This document shows, one piece after another, positions 48,506-59,216 of a stretch of DNA of 64,000 nucleotides. Every line of letters begins with the position of its first letter. Position 1 is the stretch's first letter. Source of the stretch: Tubiluchus corallicola (lineage: Eukaryota > Priapulida > Priapulimorpha > Priapulimorphida > Tubiluchidae); NCBI GenBank assembly GCA_030141605.1, contig JAQGDQ010000077.1:616001-680000 (forward strand). Direction: 5' to 3'. The translations under genes and the position numbers were made by a program. Under the pieces are notes generated by a model, which was not told the DNA's origin, made no database searches, and was given only the letters and a program-made list of their open reading frames with translations.

Positions 48506-50334
48506 GTATTGACAGCGTGCTCGGAATAGATAGAATTATTTCAAATACATTAATAGTTTGAAACAAAATGAAATGGTTATTTGGTTACATGTTTACCTGC
48601 AAATACATTGGTACAGTTTGATTACTATATAGGAGGAGTTTATTTTTGCTTGGTGATGTGTTTGATTTCTAGCAGATAATTTTTGAACTATCCAGTGTTA
48701 TCTGGTATTCAAAGTAATACAGTCCTGAAAAATATGTTGCAACCTACTTATTTAAAACTAAATTTTGTTTTTTATTTCTGCTTTTTGCTCCTGTTGTGGC
48801 TAAACTACATTTTATATTTATAAAAAGTATTCAGTATTTTAATTTGTTTCATGCATAGGTTTGTTATTCAAAATTGGTTTTATATAATTATTGTTATGTT
48901 TATCAGCATTTTTATACTCCTTTAAAGCTTATTGTTACTCACTATTGTTACAGTTCACTGTTTATTGCACATTCTATATACTCCATTTTGATTATGTTTC
49001 CTTACCTTCAGACCATATTAGCCATATGTGCATTTTTAAAAATATTGTATTTAACAAATGTGAAAGCAATTTGCAAGTGTGAATATTACCATAATTTTAC
49101 CTTTGTTGTGTACCTAATAAGTTTGTAAAAATGTTAATTAGCTTGTATTAATAATGTTGGTTATTGTTGTGCCGCTCATAAAAAGAAGCTGCTCAGTATT
49201 GTGTTGGCATCCTTACTGAAATGGTTTCCATTGACCTTTATGGTAGAGAGGTCAAGCCTAGTTGCCATTCCTTACAAGTCATAAACACAGCTACTCTGCT
49301 CGATTAATAATGATCGTAACTGATAACGTCTTCTTTATAATTAGGTGGTTTAGTAAATAATATTGCTAATGTAGCTATCTGTGTAAGAATGTATAGTAGC
49401 TTGTCTCATGGCAGATTGTGTTGTGTTATAATAATACTGTAATTTCTGTCACTGTCATTGTATTAGTTTAAATTACTATTAGACAATGCTGATTTTACTA
49501 GCGTTAGAATTGTCGCTTTTAGTAAAAAATGTTCAGAAGTATTAAACAGCAAAGAAAGAGCTCCCATTGCTGAAACTAGCTGTGATTCACTACACAATGT
49601 ACCATCGTGCTGCTAAGTCCTTAGCTTGTTGAACTGCTGGAATTTTCATCTGTCTATTTAGCTTACTTTTGTTTTGCAATTTTGCAGTAAAGGTTCACCT
49701 AGGCTATAACTCTCTTAGACTATAGTTTTATGCAGTCTTAAGTACATGCCAGTGCATACTTATTTCAATCAAAAATAATTTTCAATGGTAAAAACTGCAA
49801 AATCATTACATTCCATCCAGTTGTTTTTTCGCTTCTCTAATCATTTCTGTAAAAGCAATAGTCATTGTATTTTTGGTTTACTGCGTAGATAATAATACTA
49901 GTCATACCATTGAGTAAATAATATTTGTACCTTATCACGCAAATAAAAAGTGTTTTCATTTCTTCAAAAAAAATGTTTTACTTTTTTAAGGGATATTTCA
50001 TTGATGGGTAGAAACCGTTCTTATTATCAGCAAGAAATTTAAGAAAGCAGCAAACCTTTTTGTGCATTTCAGAATTCCGCAAAAGCAGGCACTAACTGTG
50101 ACAGGACCAGAACCAAGAAGCTCCTAGAATAATACTCTGGAATGAGACACTAAACTGGGGGCGGTGCCAGCCATACAGAGATGTTATTATAGTCCTGTCC
50201 CAACAAGGTAAACGCATAGTAGTATGGTAGCTGGTACTTCCCAGAAGCAGTTTGCTGGTGTCTTCTTCCATTTAATGATCATGCTCAGCCTTGCTTGTCT
50301 ACTGACACTTGATTACTCAACCATTTCCCTTGCC
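48506..50334. other. ZMYND12 3' flank
   Basis: Likely 3' UTR up to a candidate AATAAA at 49942..49947, then intergenic DNA. No gene seen. The motif TCCATTGACC...ATGGTAGAGG at about 49228-49250 also occurs at about 47947-47972 in the preceding intron, which suggests two copies of one dispersed repeat. Confidence 0.4.
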
Positions 50335-50420
50335 TAAGTTATGATATGGATTTAAATCTGGGACTTTTTGGTCACAGTGCATTAATTGTCGAGAAAGCTC
50401 GAAGGGAGTTTTTGCTACAT
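50335..50420 (-). mobile_element. Possible tRNA-derived SINE fragment
   Basis: On the minus strand the sequence has a B-box-like CCCAGATTTAAATCC, followed by CATAACTTAGGCAAGG, similar to the core that follows the tRNA head in CORE/MIR-type SINEs. The A box is not clear. The match is by eye only. Confidence 0.28.
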
Positions 50421-50854
50421 TCTGGGTAGGATGGCTATAGACGCCCTCAGTCATTAACTATAAATACTAATTAATTGTTACTTGTAATACTTAATGACAC
50501 ATCGCCTGATTAGACTACTATTTGGCTATTAGAAGGAAAACGTGTACAGAATTTGATCTTGACTTCGCAAACTTTCTTTGCATTCTGTGTACAGCTGTTT
50601 TTTCTTGTGTCATTTGGCGACAGTACTTGTCGAGTGACATGGTAAATCAGATTTGTCAACTGCGCGAATGTGTTTTAGTTATTGGTACAAATTTTTTTTT
50701 GATGGGATCTCAAACAGGGGTCTTTTTTTCCTGATGATGTACTTATCAGAAAAACCCGTAAAGATAGAAGCTGAATGTCGAATATTGGATGTCGCGGTAC
50801 AAGTTTACTTTGCAGTCGGAGTCGGCAAGACCCTCGTAGTGTCTGCATTATGCA

Positions 50855-50965
50855 CCAAATTCGTGGACATTTTATCAGGTTACCATAGGTGCGAATTAGG
50901 TTATATATATATGCTATAAACTATTTCGCACCTATGGTAACCTGATAAAATTTCCACGAATTTGG
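50855..50965. repeat. Near-perfect inverted repeat, 41-bp arms
   Basis: Arms 50855..50895 and 50925..50965 are reverse complements at 40 of 41 positions, separated by a 29-base AT-rich loop. The arms start CCAAATTCGTGGA and end TAGGTGCGAA. The sequence is too regular to be chance and would form a long hairpin. It could be a small foldback transposable element, a recent inverted duplication or a hairpin RNA source. A minus-strand ORF is not supported. Confidence 0.88.
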
Positions 50966-51514
50966 TATATGTATATATATATGGTCCAACAATTACATTT
51001 TCACTGCACAATTTTATTTTCGCTAATTGCTTAATAATATAATGAAGTAATATTATTATCTGCTTTGATAGTTTGATATGACAAGTCGGCTAAAACAGCA
51101 TTAAGCAAAAAAGGTTTAAAATTCACAAACCTGGAAAATGCTGGACAGTGAAACGTTTATTTTGGTTTTAATATATCGGTCTTTTTAAGTTATAAAGCTA
51201 ATCCGAATGTAATGCATTAAAATGAGTTATATCTCGAGGAGAATAGATAAGTGTTCACTGTGTATATTTAGCGACCACGGTTAACCAACGCTAAAGTTGG
51301 TCAGTGAATGTGTGGGTGACCTCTTGCTTGATGCAATACTCACACGGGACAGCTTAATTCGTTCAGCATATTGATTCTAGTTATCTTTTGCATTGATGGA
51401 GGATGTGATCACATCCAAACGTGGCTGAGACACCTTTGGCTGTTCAGTGCTTCACATTATGTGAATATTCTTAATTGTGAATCAGGTCTGGTCCGGCCAC
51501 ATCCATTTTAGTTA

Positions 51515-52350
51515 ATTAATTTATGTAAAGTTTATTACAACACATAAACAAGCTATAGAAGGGTAAAAATTTACGCGAAAAAACTAATGATCTCTGCGCG
51601 GCATGCACTAGCTATTAAAACGCTACAAATATACAGAAAAATTATAATAATATAATACAAATATATGCAGAATTTAAAATTACAAACCGGTTAAAAACCA
51701 GCGGTTACCACATCCATAAATCAGACCACCTCCTAAATATTCTAGTATATAAAATAGTAATCAATTGTATAAAAAAACTACCCGGGCCTAAATTTTTTAA
51801 AAGACATTGCAGATTTAGACCATTTCGTTTTCATTTATAAATATAGCAACAGTCTGTTCAACAACAGCGAATGTCTAAATTCAAATTTATAGAGCGTTCA
51901 CTAGGAAAGCAAGGAAAAGTGGACTATTGGGGAAAATTTATTCTGGTAAATCATCCTACACTTTAGCTACATCTTTCAGGGCGAGTAATTCAAAGTATAG
52001 GCACGATAAAATTGAATAAAAAGTTTGATCAATGTATGTTGAGCGGCGATGGTTTATAAATGTATGCGTCATATGTAGTGAACTTAGCTTTTTGAATGCA
52101 AATACCGACATTTTTTTCTCAGAAATTAACTAGACACTAAGGTTTCGTAACTTGTATACATCTCTGTGACGGGACGAAATCTGAATTCACTATTACCACT
52201 TTACCCGCTTTGAAAATGTTAGACTTGGGAAATGTAATTGTGCGGATGCGACTAGTAACTAATGGGCACATTACTGGATTTGAAGAACTGGCTAGAGACG
52301 CGTAGGTTCGCTGATTTAATGTTGCGTGGAGGTTATACAATTGCAATACG
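51515..52350 (-). mobile_element. Decayed LINE 3' fragment
   Basis: On the minus strand, around 52000-51880, the broken frame reads LKDVAKV-stop-DDLPE followed by NSPLFLAF and an AL segment. This resembles the W-N-x-LPxxIRxSxxxxxFKxxL tail of many CR1/Jockey-type LINE proteins. Toward the 3' side, GTAATAAACTTTACAT at about 51525-51545 includes AATAAA. An open 69-codon frame at 52137..52346 may be its upstream part. Heavy decay makes this tentative. Confidence 0.35.
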
Positions 52351-52740
52351 ATTAAGCAGTATGCGACACGATGAAACCCACTGGAAATAAGCCTTATTTA
52401 CTCTTTCCTCAATGGATAGTCTATATTCATAAAACTTCACTCCAAGTCTAGACAAAATTTAATTTTTTCCGCACTTAAAAATTATAATGGATGAACATGA
52501 AATCACTGTTTTTGAGAGTTGAGAGTTTGAGAGTAGAAATGCGATAGTACCTTCCGTGTTATAATGTAAATCAGAACCAAGCTGCACTCTGCAATGTAGA
52601 GCAGAAAATCACGATTAATTCATTCAGTTTTTCGCCTCACATTAGCTGTTAGTTCAGTTTTAAAATTCGTGTTTCTTGCTTGTCTCTCCTCTACTTTCGA
52701 CTCGTTTTCGTGCCATCGGTTCTTCAAATTTTTTGTCCTT

Positions 52741-52741
52741 T

Positions 52742-52825
<84 letters not shown>
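52741..52825. repeat. CT dinucleotide microsatellite
   Basis: About 40 uninterrupted CT units in an otherwise T/C-rich region. Frames across it are low-complexity (Ser-Leu or Arg-Glu). Confidence 0.95.
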
Positions 52826-52827
<2 letters not shown>

Positions 52828-52940
52828 TCTATTTATTCTATTTAATTCTATACTTTCTCCTCGTTTCTTTTTCTTTCTTCTGCTCTCCATTTTTTACCTT
52901 TATTCTCTCCTTTTCCCCTCCTTTTACTCCTTTTTCCTGA

Positions 52941-53060
52941 GTTGTGTGGTCGAGTGATCTAAATCTCGGGCACTGCAACCACGCAGTCTTGAGTTCAAGA
53001 CTAGAGGCTGCCAGTACCATGGCATATACCCTTCGGCGTCAATCCTATGCTATAGGATTA
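52941..53060 (+). mobile_element. tRNA-derived SINE head
   Basis: 52941..53013 (73 bases) has tRNA-like elements: an A-box-like TGGTCGAGTGATC, as in Leu/Ser tRNAs, a T-arm with a 5-bp stem GTCTT/AAGAC around GAGTTCA, and a B-box-like GAGTTCAAGAC, ending GGCTGCCA. The acceptor stem does not pair well, so it is not a working tRNA gene. The following CCATGGCATATACCCTTCGG is presumably the SINE body. Confidence 0.5.
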
Positions 53061-56000
53061 TACACTACATGTTATACATTACTTGTGCATTTCGACCTTA
53101 CTTGTATATGCATTGTTGTAGCCGTTAGTTAGCCGTTTGTCTGTTAAATGAGCGACAGTAAACAAATGTTTGTTTTTTAATTCCTTTCCTTTCTATCTTT
53201 TCACCTCCATTCTGCTTCTTTTTTCTATTATGTTTGCCTTCATTTCCTTTCATTTCATTTCCTTTAGTTCCCTCCCTATTTCCCTTTCCTTACTTTGCCT
53301 TCTTTTGCTTTTCTTTTCCTTATTTCGTTTCTTTTCGTTCTTTTCATTTCATGTATAAAGTACTTCATTTCATTTAGCATTCATTTACACTCTACTCCGT
53401 GAATCACCTATTAGTGAATATCTGTGGTTTCAATTGACTTAGATAAGTAAAAGTTTCACACTAATCACCTACCGAGTATCTTTAGTAAATGTATTAAGTT
53501 TTCACTCTAAAAGTAATGGTGTTTGGTTACTTGACTCAGGCTAGAATTGCCCAGAACGTGCTAACGAAACAGCTTAAGTTATTTATCGTTTGGCTAGTCG
53601 CACATCTCTGCTTGTAGAATGCAGCTCCAGTGGATTATTATATTACATTTTCGGTCACTTCTACTCTTTTAAAGTCTTACGTATAGAACATATGTGCATA
53701 AAAATAATGTGAAGTTCATATGTCAAAAATACAATATACATTATGCATTGATGATATCTAAGCCGAAGCTTGTCCGGTCACAATCATTTAAAGAGGAATC
53801 CAAACTAACCGAGTATAAAATTTCTAATGTATCTCTGGCCGTGGATATTCTAAATACAACAGAAGCAAGTGAATTGCTCTTTTAGTAACTTAGCTGAATT
53901 AAATGAAATTTTAACGTTTATTATGGAGGATTAATTACACACAAGTAATTTTATGGCGTTTTAAGTAAAATTTTTAAAGTTAATAATTGTCATTTCTGTC
54001 TCGTTATTGTTTTGTGTTTTCCGTCGTATAATTTTGTGTCTAGTGTATTGTAAATGTGTCACTTGTACAATTGTAAATGTATTGTAAATGATTATAGTTG
54101 TAAATATTACTAATGTACTGTGTGACAGTGTTGTATTAATCTACGTTTAAGTGCGAGTAAGCAATAAATAAATAAACAAATATTAGTTCTGTGCTCGCAG
54201 ACCGAATAAATTTAATGATCTCGTGTCCAAGTTCAAAGCTGCATATTGCTAACAGAAGCTATTAAATAATGCCCTAAGATTGGCCAGTGAAGACGATGAT
54301 GAAAAACTTTAGCGATCACTATGTCACAGAGCCCCTTTAAAAGGAGTCTTACATAACCTCTATTTCAGTATCACCGTTTAACCTTAATTGCAATGTTAAA
54401 GTTAAACTTAAACGTTATTATAATCCTAAACCTATTCTGCTTTTTCCACGGTTTAGGACACATTGCAATTTCAAATTCCACCTCTTCTTACTACGCCTGT
54501 GAATAGGCAAAAAAAGTTTACAGACTGAAGTAACACAATTCAGCGATTCTACAACAAGTAAAACGTAGTTACTGGAGAGCTGAAAATGCAATGAAGCCAT
54601 AAAGGCAAGATGCTTGCTTAACATGTTCATCCATTTTGTTAGAAACAAATTTGTGCTTCGGTTTGATGAACGCTTTTCAGTGATTACCAGAATGTTTACG
54701 CTTGCTAGTGTAGGGGAGCGTATGAAAGCATGTTGACATAAAATGTAAGTAAAAAAATCGATCATTAATAAAATGAAGCCACAGATATCATGATGAAATT
54801 TGTTGAGTTTATATGGCGGATTGCATGCCAGGTGTGGCATTTGTGACAGTCATTTTTTACTAAGTTCTGCTTGCTTTTGTGCTCATTTATTTACAAGTTT
54901 TGCTCTTATTGTTATCTGTGTTTTTTGCATGTTTCTGGACCTACTGTTGTTTGTCGTAAGTTCACTCATTTTGCTTCTGTTCCGTGCTAATCTTTGTAAG
55001 ATTTGTACCTTGCCAGTTTGGTTGCATTTTTACCCTTTTTAACTTTTTCCCTACGCTTACTATTTTTATGCCGTCAATTTTCAAGCCTACATTGCCATGT
55101 TTTTGGCAACATATATAAATGGCGACATAACGACGATGGTGATGCTGATGTTGATGACGTAAATGTTGATATCATCTTTATGATATTACAATTATCATTT
55201 TGACAACGATGATATTGGTAATATCATAAAGATGACGATGATGTTGACAATGATGTTAGCGATGATGAAAAGAGGAAGCTAAACATTGTGGAAAATTTTG
55301 TTTTTGAAAACCATGTGGGAATGCTAGAAATCTGCCGTAACCAGTGTACACTCACGATCATTACATGCAGTATGAAAATCATTATAGGCCCAGTGCTGCT
55401 TTTATGACACCTGCCATATTTTGTAAAATTGCATTCGATAATTATATTAATCTCGCAGAGCAAACACATTTACTTGCTTATCGAATTGCCAAAGCCATCA
55501 CACATTAGCTCATTTTATGTGATGTGCTATTTTATTAGCACTTGTTCGGTAAACCGAATATAAAAGCAAATCCAAAATTTTCTTCCTATGCTATGCCTAA
55601 TTTAATAACAACAGGAGTAAATTTTCATACACTTTACATCTTCTAGTATTGTTGATCTAATTATGAAACATGCTCGCAAAGCAAACGAAATTGTGACATG
55701 CGTTTTCATTAGGTTGGGCGTGAGATTAGATTCACTTTAGTAATTCGTTTGTGTGTGTATTGTTGCCGCTTTACAAACTTAATTAAATTAAAGTGCTTCA
55801 GTTTTCTTTACGCTGAGAAGCAGATGGGCATGATTCGTGAAGTGACAAAACGAATTGAAAGACCGAAGATGATGGCTTCAGAACTATGGGAGCTGTTATG
55901 TAATATGGTACGGAAATAATTCCTGGGAAAAATCGTATGTCAAAAATAGTCATGCTAGTGCGAGTGTACACCTGTCGTTACAAAAACAATAATAATTGAT

Positions 56001-56387
56001 TACTGATATTGAATGGGTTACTCGCGCACACGCCTCACGTACGCACTCATTCATGCACATATGCGCGTACACTTTGCATAAAACTGCTGTAACTACCAAA
56101 TTCTAATATTCCCACGTATACATACATACATAAAATAAATATGCCGTTTAGAAAACGCTAATTGCAATTCCTACCAAACCCAGCACTAACCTCTCGTACT
56201 GGTAATCTAGTGCAAATTAGAACTAACAATAAATACAGAAATAATTCTTTATCAAAACAAATTGTTTCACTACGGAACACTCCACCGAAAGAAGATAAAA
56301 ATACAACAACTTCACTTTACTTTAAAATAAAATTAAAAGAAAATCTTAACCAGATTTAGATATCCTTAGATTTACTACCAACACGAC

Positions 56388-56388
<1 letters not shown>
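53061..56388. other. Gene-poor intergenic DNA
   Basis: T/C-rich tract to about 53360, then ordinary AT-rich DNA. A 140-codon minus-strand frame at 54418..54840 has no recognisable family, splice sites or compositional support, and one such frame is expected by chance in a window of this size. Confidence 0.4.
55172..55235. repeat. 18-bp perfect inverted repeat in GAT-rich DNA
   Basis: TCATCTTTATGATATTAC at 55172..55189 is the exact reverse complement of 55218..55235, within a longer imperfect palindrome of GATGATGTTGA-type repeats. Confidence 0.75.

Positions 56389-56439
<51 letters not shown>
56389..56439. repeat. TA dinucleotide microsatellite
   Basis: About 25 uninterrupted AT units. Confidence 0.95.
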
Positions 56440-56440
<1 letters not shown>

Positions 56441-57819
56441 GCAAAGTAACAATATTTATCCACACACGTAATCGTCGAAATCAACATTTAATACTTGATA
56501 ATTCTACATAATTTTATGGTATAATTTGTGTAAAAATGTACATGTTATAAATGTATATAATGTAAACTTAAAATGATTTGTTTTAGCATCTCAGCGTAGT
56601 ATATAACGCGCATCCTCTGCTTCGTATGATGCCATTCAGTAAATTCAAGTAACGCTGAGGTGCTGAATTAATACTCGCCAAGTAACTCGCAAGCATGTTC
56701 AGTCTAGAGAACAAAACTTGCTGCGAGCTGCTCTTTGATATTAAGGGGGAAGTGACACCCAGTTTTCTATTCACTGCAAGTAACTCGCCAAGTTACTCAC
56801 CAGGGGCGTTCACACTAATCAGTAACTAGCAGGAAATCAACTCACAACAATTGTCGAAAGAGTTTGCAATAACTAGCCGACAGTAACTCGGAAAGCAGTT
56901 CGCACTTGCGAGTTTGTTGTCAGAGAGAAAACTTGCGATAGAAAACTCGTTAAATCTTTCAATTAGAACACCATTTACCGTTACTATGATCCGATTTTCA
57001 TAAAAATTTACAATACGAAGTATGTATATTGTGGAGCCACGATATAAAAACGGCTAAAAACTTATGTGAACGAGACTTGCATCACGCAAAACAGATCTTT
57101 TGTAGAACTACTACGTAAGCGAATCCCAAAAAATTACGTGTGTAACAACACGCACACACCCTCTGTTAAGATGCAATGCCTTTGCTAATACGTAGGTAAC
57201 TACATTTCTTTGTTTTGCGCAGCAACAATGTATAGGATAAATTACATTATTAATGCTTATTAAATTACAGAACCTAAACAGGTTTTACAAACATTTGAAT
57301 TTCGTAGCAAAATTACTCCCGAAAAATCAATTGTTAGAAATCACCTGTTTGGTCACCATAATTTTTAAACAATACAATTTATCGCTTGCAACATTACTAA
57401 AGAAACAGATGTATTCACTCCATTTTAGCTGTAACATAAATTTGTGATTTCCAGAAGCGACGTCATTTGGTTAGATTGCGTAAGTTTTAAAGCTCATGCA
57501 AAGCGAAACATTAATAAGACGAAAAACTTCCCGTAATAAAATCATCATAGTAAGTGAGGTCAACCACCGCAGGTTGATCGTGTGCTCGGTGATGAAAAAT
57601 TTAATGTAAACTTGGGCTGTTCTCATCTTGCGTATGAGGCAAACATAAATATCAAGAAAAATTATAATAAATAGCACTAATATAGTATTAATAATTTATA
57701 ATTTAAGTCCGTTAAGCCAAGTTACCCTATGCACTGCTTGTAAAACTTCAAGTAATATACTTTGACAACTAATATATTCGGTGATATTCGGTGCATATAT
57801 ATATATATATATATAATAT

Positions 57820-57965
57820 ATTCGCTGTTATATTCGGTACATTTCTACTAGTCCTTGTGGCAGTGAAATGAACCAGCTTAAACCAAGATTATATAAAATA
57901 TTTTAATTGCCATTTCTCGATTGACAAAAGGTATGACGGTCACACCGCAAACCGTTTCATTTCTT
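57820..57965 (+). repeat. Direct repeat, copy 1
   Basis: From ATTCGCTGT through CGTTTCATTTCTT this matches 58543..58690 with only a few differences. The copies are 723 bp apart. Related short TATTCGGTG motifs precede it. It may be a segmental duplication or the paired ends of a small element. Confidence 0.85.
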
Positions 57966-58027
57966 CATATTTATACATATATACATCTACAAATATATAT
58001 ACATATGTATATCTATCTATATCTATA

Positions 58028-58028
<1 letters not shown>

Positions 58029-58097
<69 letters not shown>
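58029..58097. repeat. CT then TA compound microsatellite
   Basis: A CT tract passes directly into a TA tract. It lies between the two copies of the direct repeat. Confidence 0.92.
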
Positions 58098-58099
<2 letters not shown>

Positions 58100-58542
58100 A
58101 ATTATATATATAACAACACACCGAATCACGGTACGACCTGAGATGGCCTATACCAAGTTGTGTTAAAATGATCGCCCGCGCCTATATTATTGTCACACTT
58201 TTCCTCTCGTGACGTCACTAGAAGCAAATATGCACACTTATACATCATTCTGCAGACAGCTCAATTTCCCATGTACATGGCTTGTCTTGTTTTACAGTCA
58301 GCCTTATTAGCAATCTTGTCCGATTATGATGTTTGTTTAGTCTGTAATGAATGCCATGAAACTGCGGAAAGCTGGCATGTCTTGGCTACCTGCTTGGCTG
58401 CTGATTTGATTTTCTAGCTACTGGCATTTCTGTTTCTCTGTTCTCAGCTAAGACTTTTGTAAAAAGCAAACTAGGCAGCAAAATAGTTATGACGTCAAAA
58501 ATGCGGTTTCCCTGACATCATCAAATCGATAAATTTCAACAG

Positions 58543-58690
58543 ATTCACTGTGATATTCGGTACATTTCTACTAGTCCTTGTGGCAGTGAAATGAACCAGC
58601 TTAAACCAAGATTATATAAAATATTTTAGTTGCCATTCTTCGATTGACAAAAGGTATGACGGTCACACCGTGGAAACCGTTTCAATTCTT
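58543..58690 (+). repeat. Direct repeat, copy 2
   Basis: Second copy of 57820..57965. Both contain CTAGTCCTTGTGGCAGTGAA and GGTATGACGGTCACACCG. Neither has an evident open frame. Confidence 0.85.
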
Positions 58691-58927
58691 TCAGCAAGTT
58701 GTAACATGACGGCTGAAACTTTTTTCTATTTCAAGATCAATGCTATGTATTCAAAAAGTTTTAATAAAATTTATAGCCTGGACCGCTTTACAGAAAAATG
58801 GGAAAAATCTTACAACCACTGCCCGAAACAAGCTTGTCCTTTAGTTTTTGTAGTTTGAGGAGCTTTTCTTAGAAAAAAACAACATAAAAACATCCGTTTA
58901 AGCGTAGCGGATACTGCATCTTCTGTA

Positions 58928-59216
58928 ATGATAATGACAATGATAACGATGTCAGTGACAGTGACAGTGACAAATAATGATAAAGATAATAATAAGATAA
59001 TGATAATGATAATGGTATTGGTAATGATAATGATAATGATAATGACAATGACAATGACAATGACAATGACAATGGCAATGGCAATGACAATGACAATGAC
59101 AATGACAATGATAATGATAATGATAATGATAATGGTAATGGTAACGATAATGATAATGATATGATGATAATTATTATGATTATGATAATGGAAACGAAAT
59201 AATAATAACGATGTTA
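58928..59216. repeat. AATGAY hexanucleotide microsatellite
   Basis: Blocks of AATGAT and AATGAC units, with AATGGC and AATGGT variants. The units form homogeneous runs (GAT, then GAC, then GGC, then GAC, then GAT), as expected from slippage. Long open frames on both strands across it are by-products. Confidence 0.93.

Noticed and set aside
52660-52957. Leu-Ser and Arg-Glu rich ORFs
   Set aside because: Translations of the CT microsatellite at 52741..52825.
52941-53013. Functional tRNA-Leu or tRNA-Ser gene
   Set aside because: A box, B box and T arm are present, but the acceptor stem does not pair, so it is better explained as a SINE head.
54418-54840. 140-codon minus-strand ORF
   Set aside because: A frame of this length is expected about once by chance in 64 kb at this base composition; it resembles no protein family I know.
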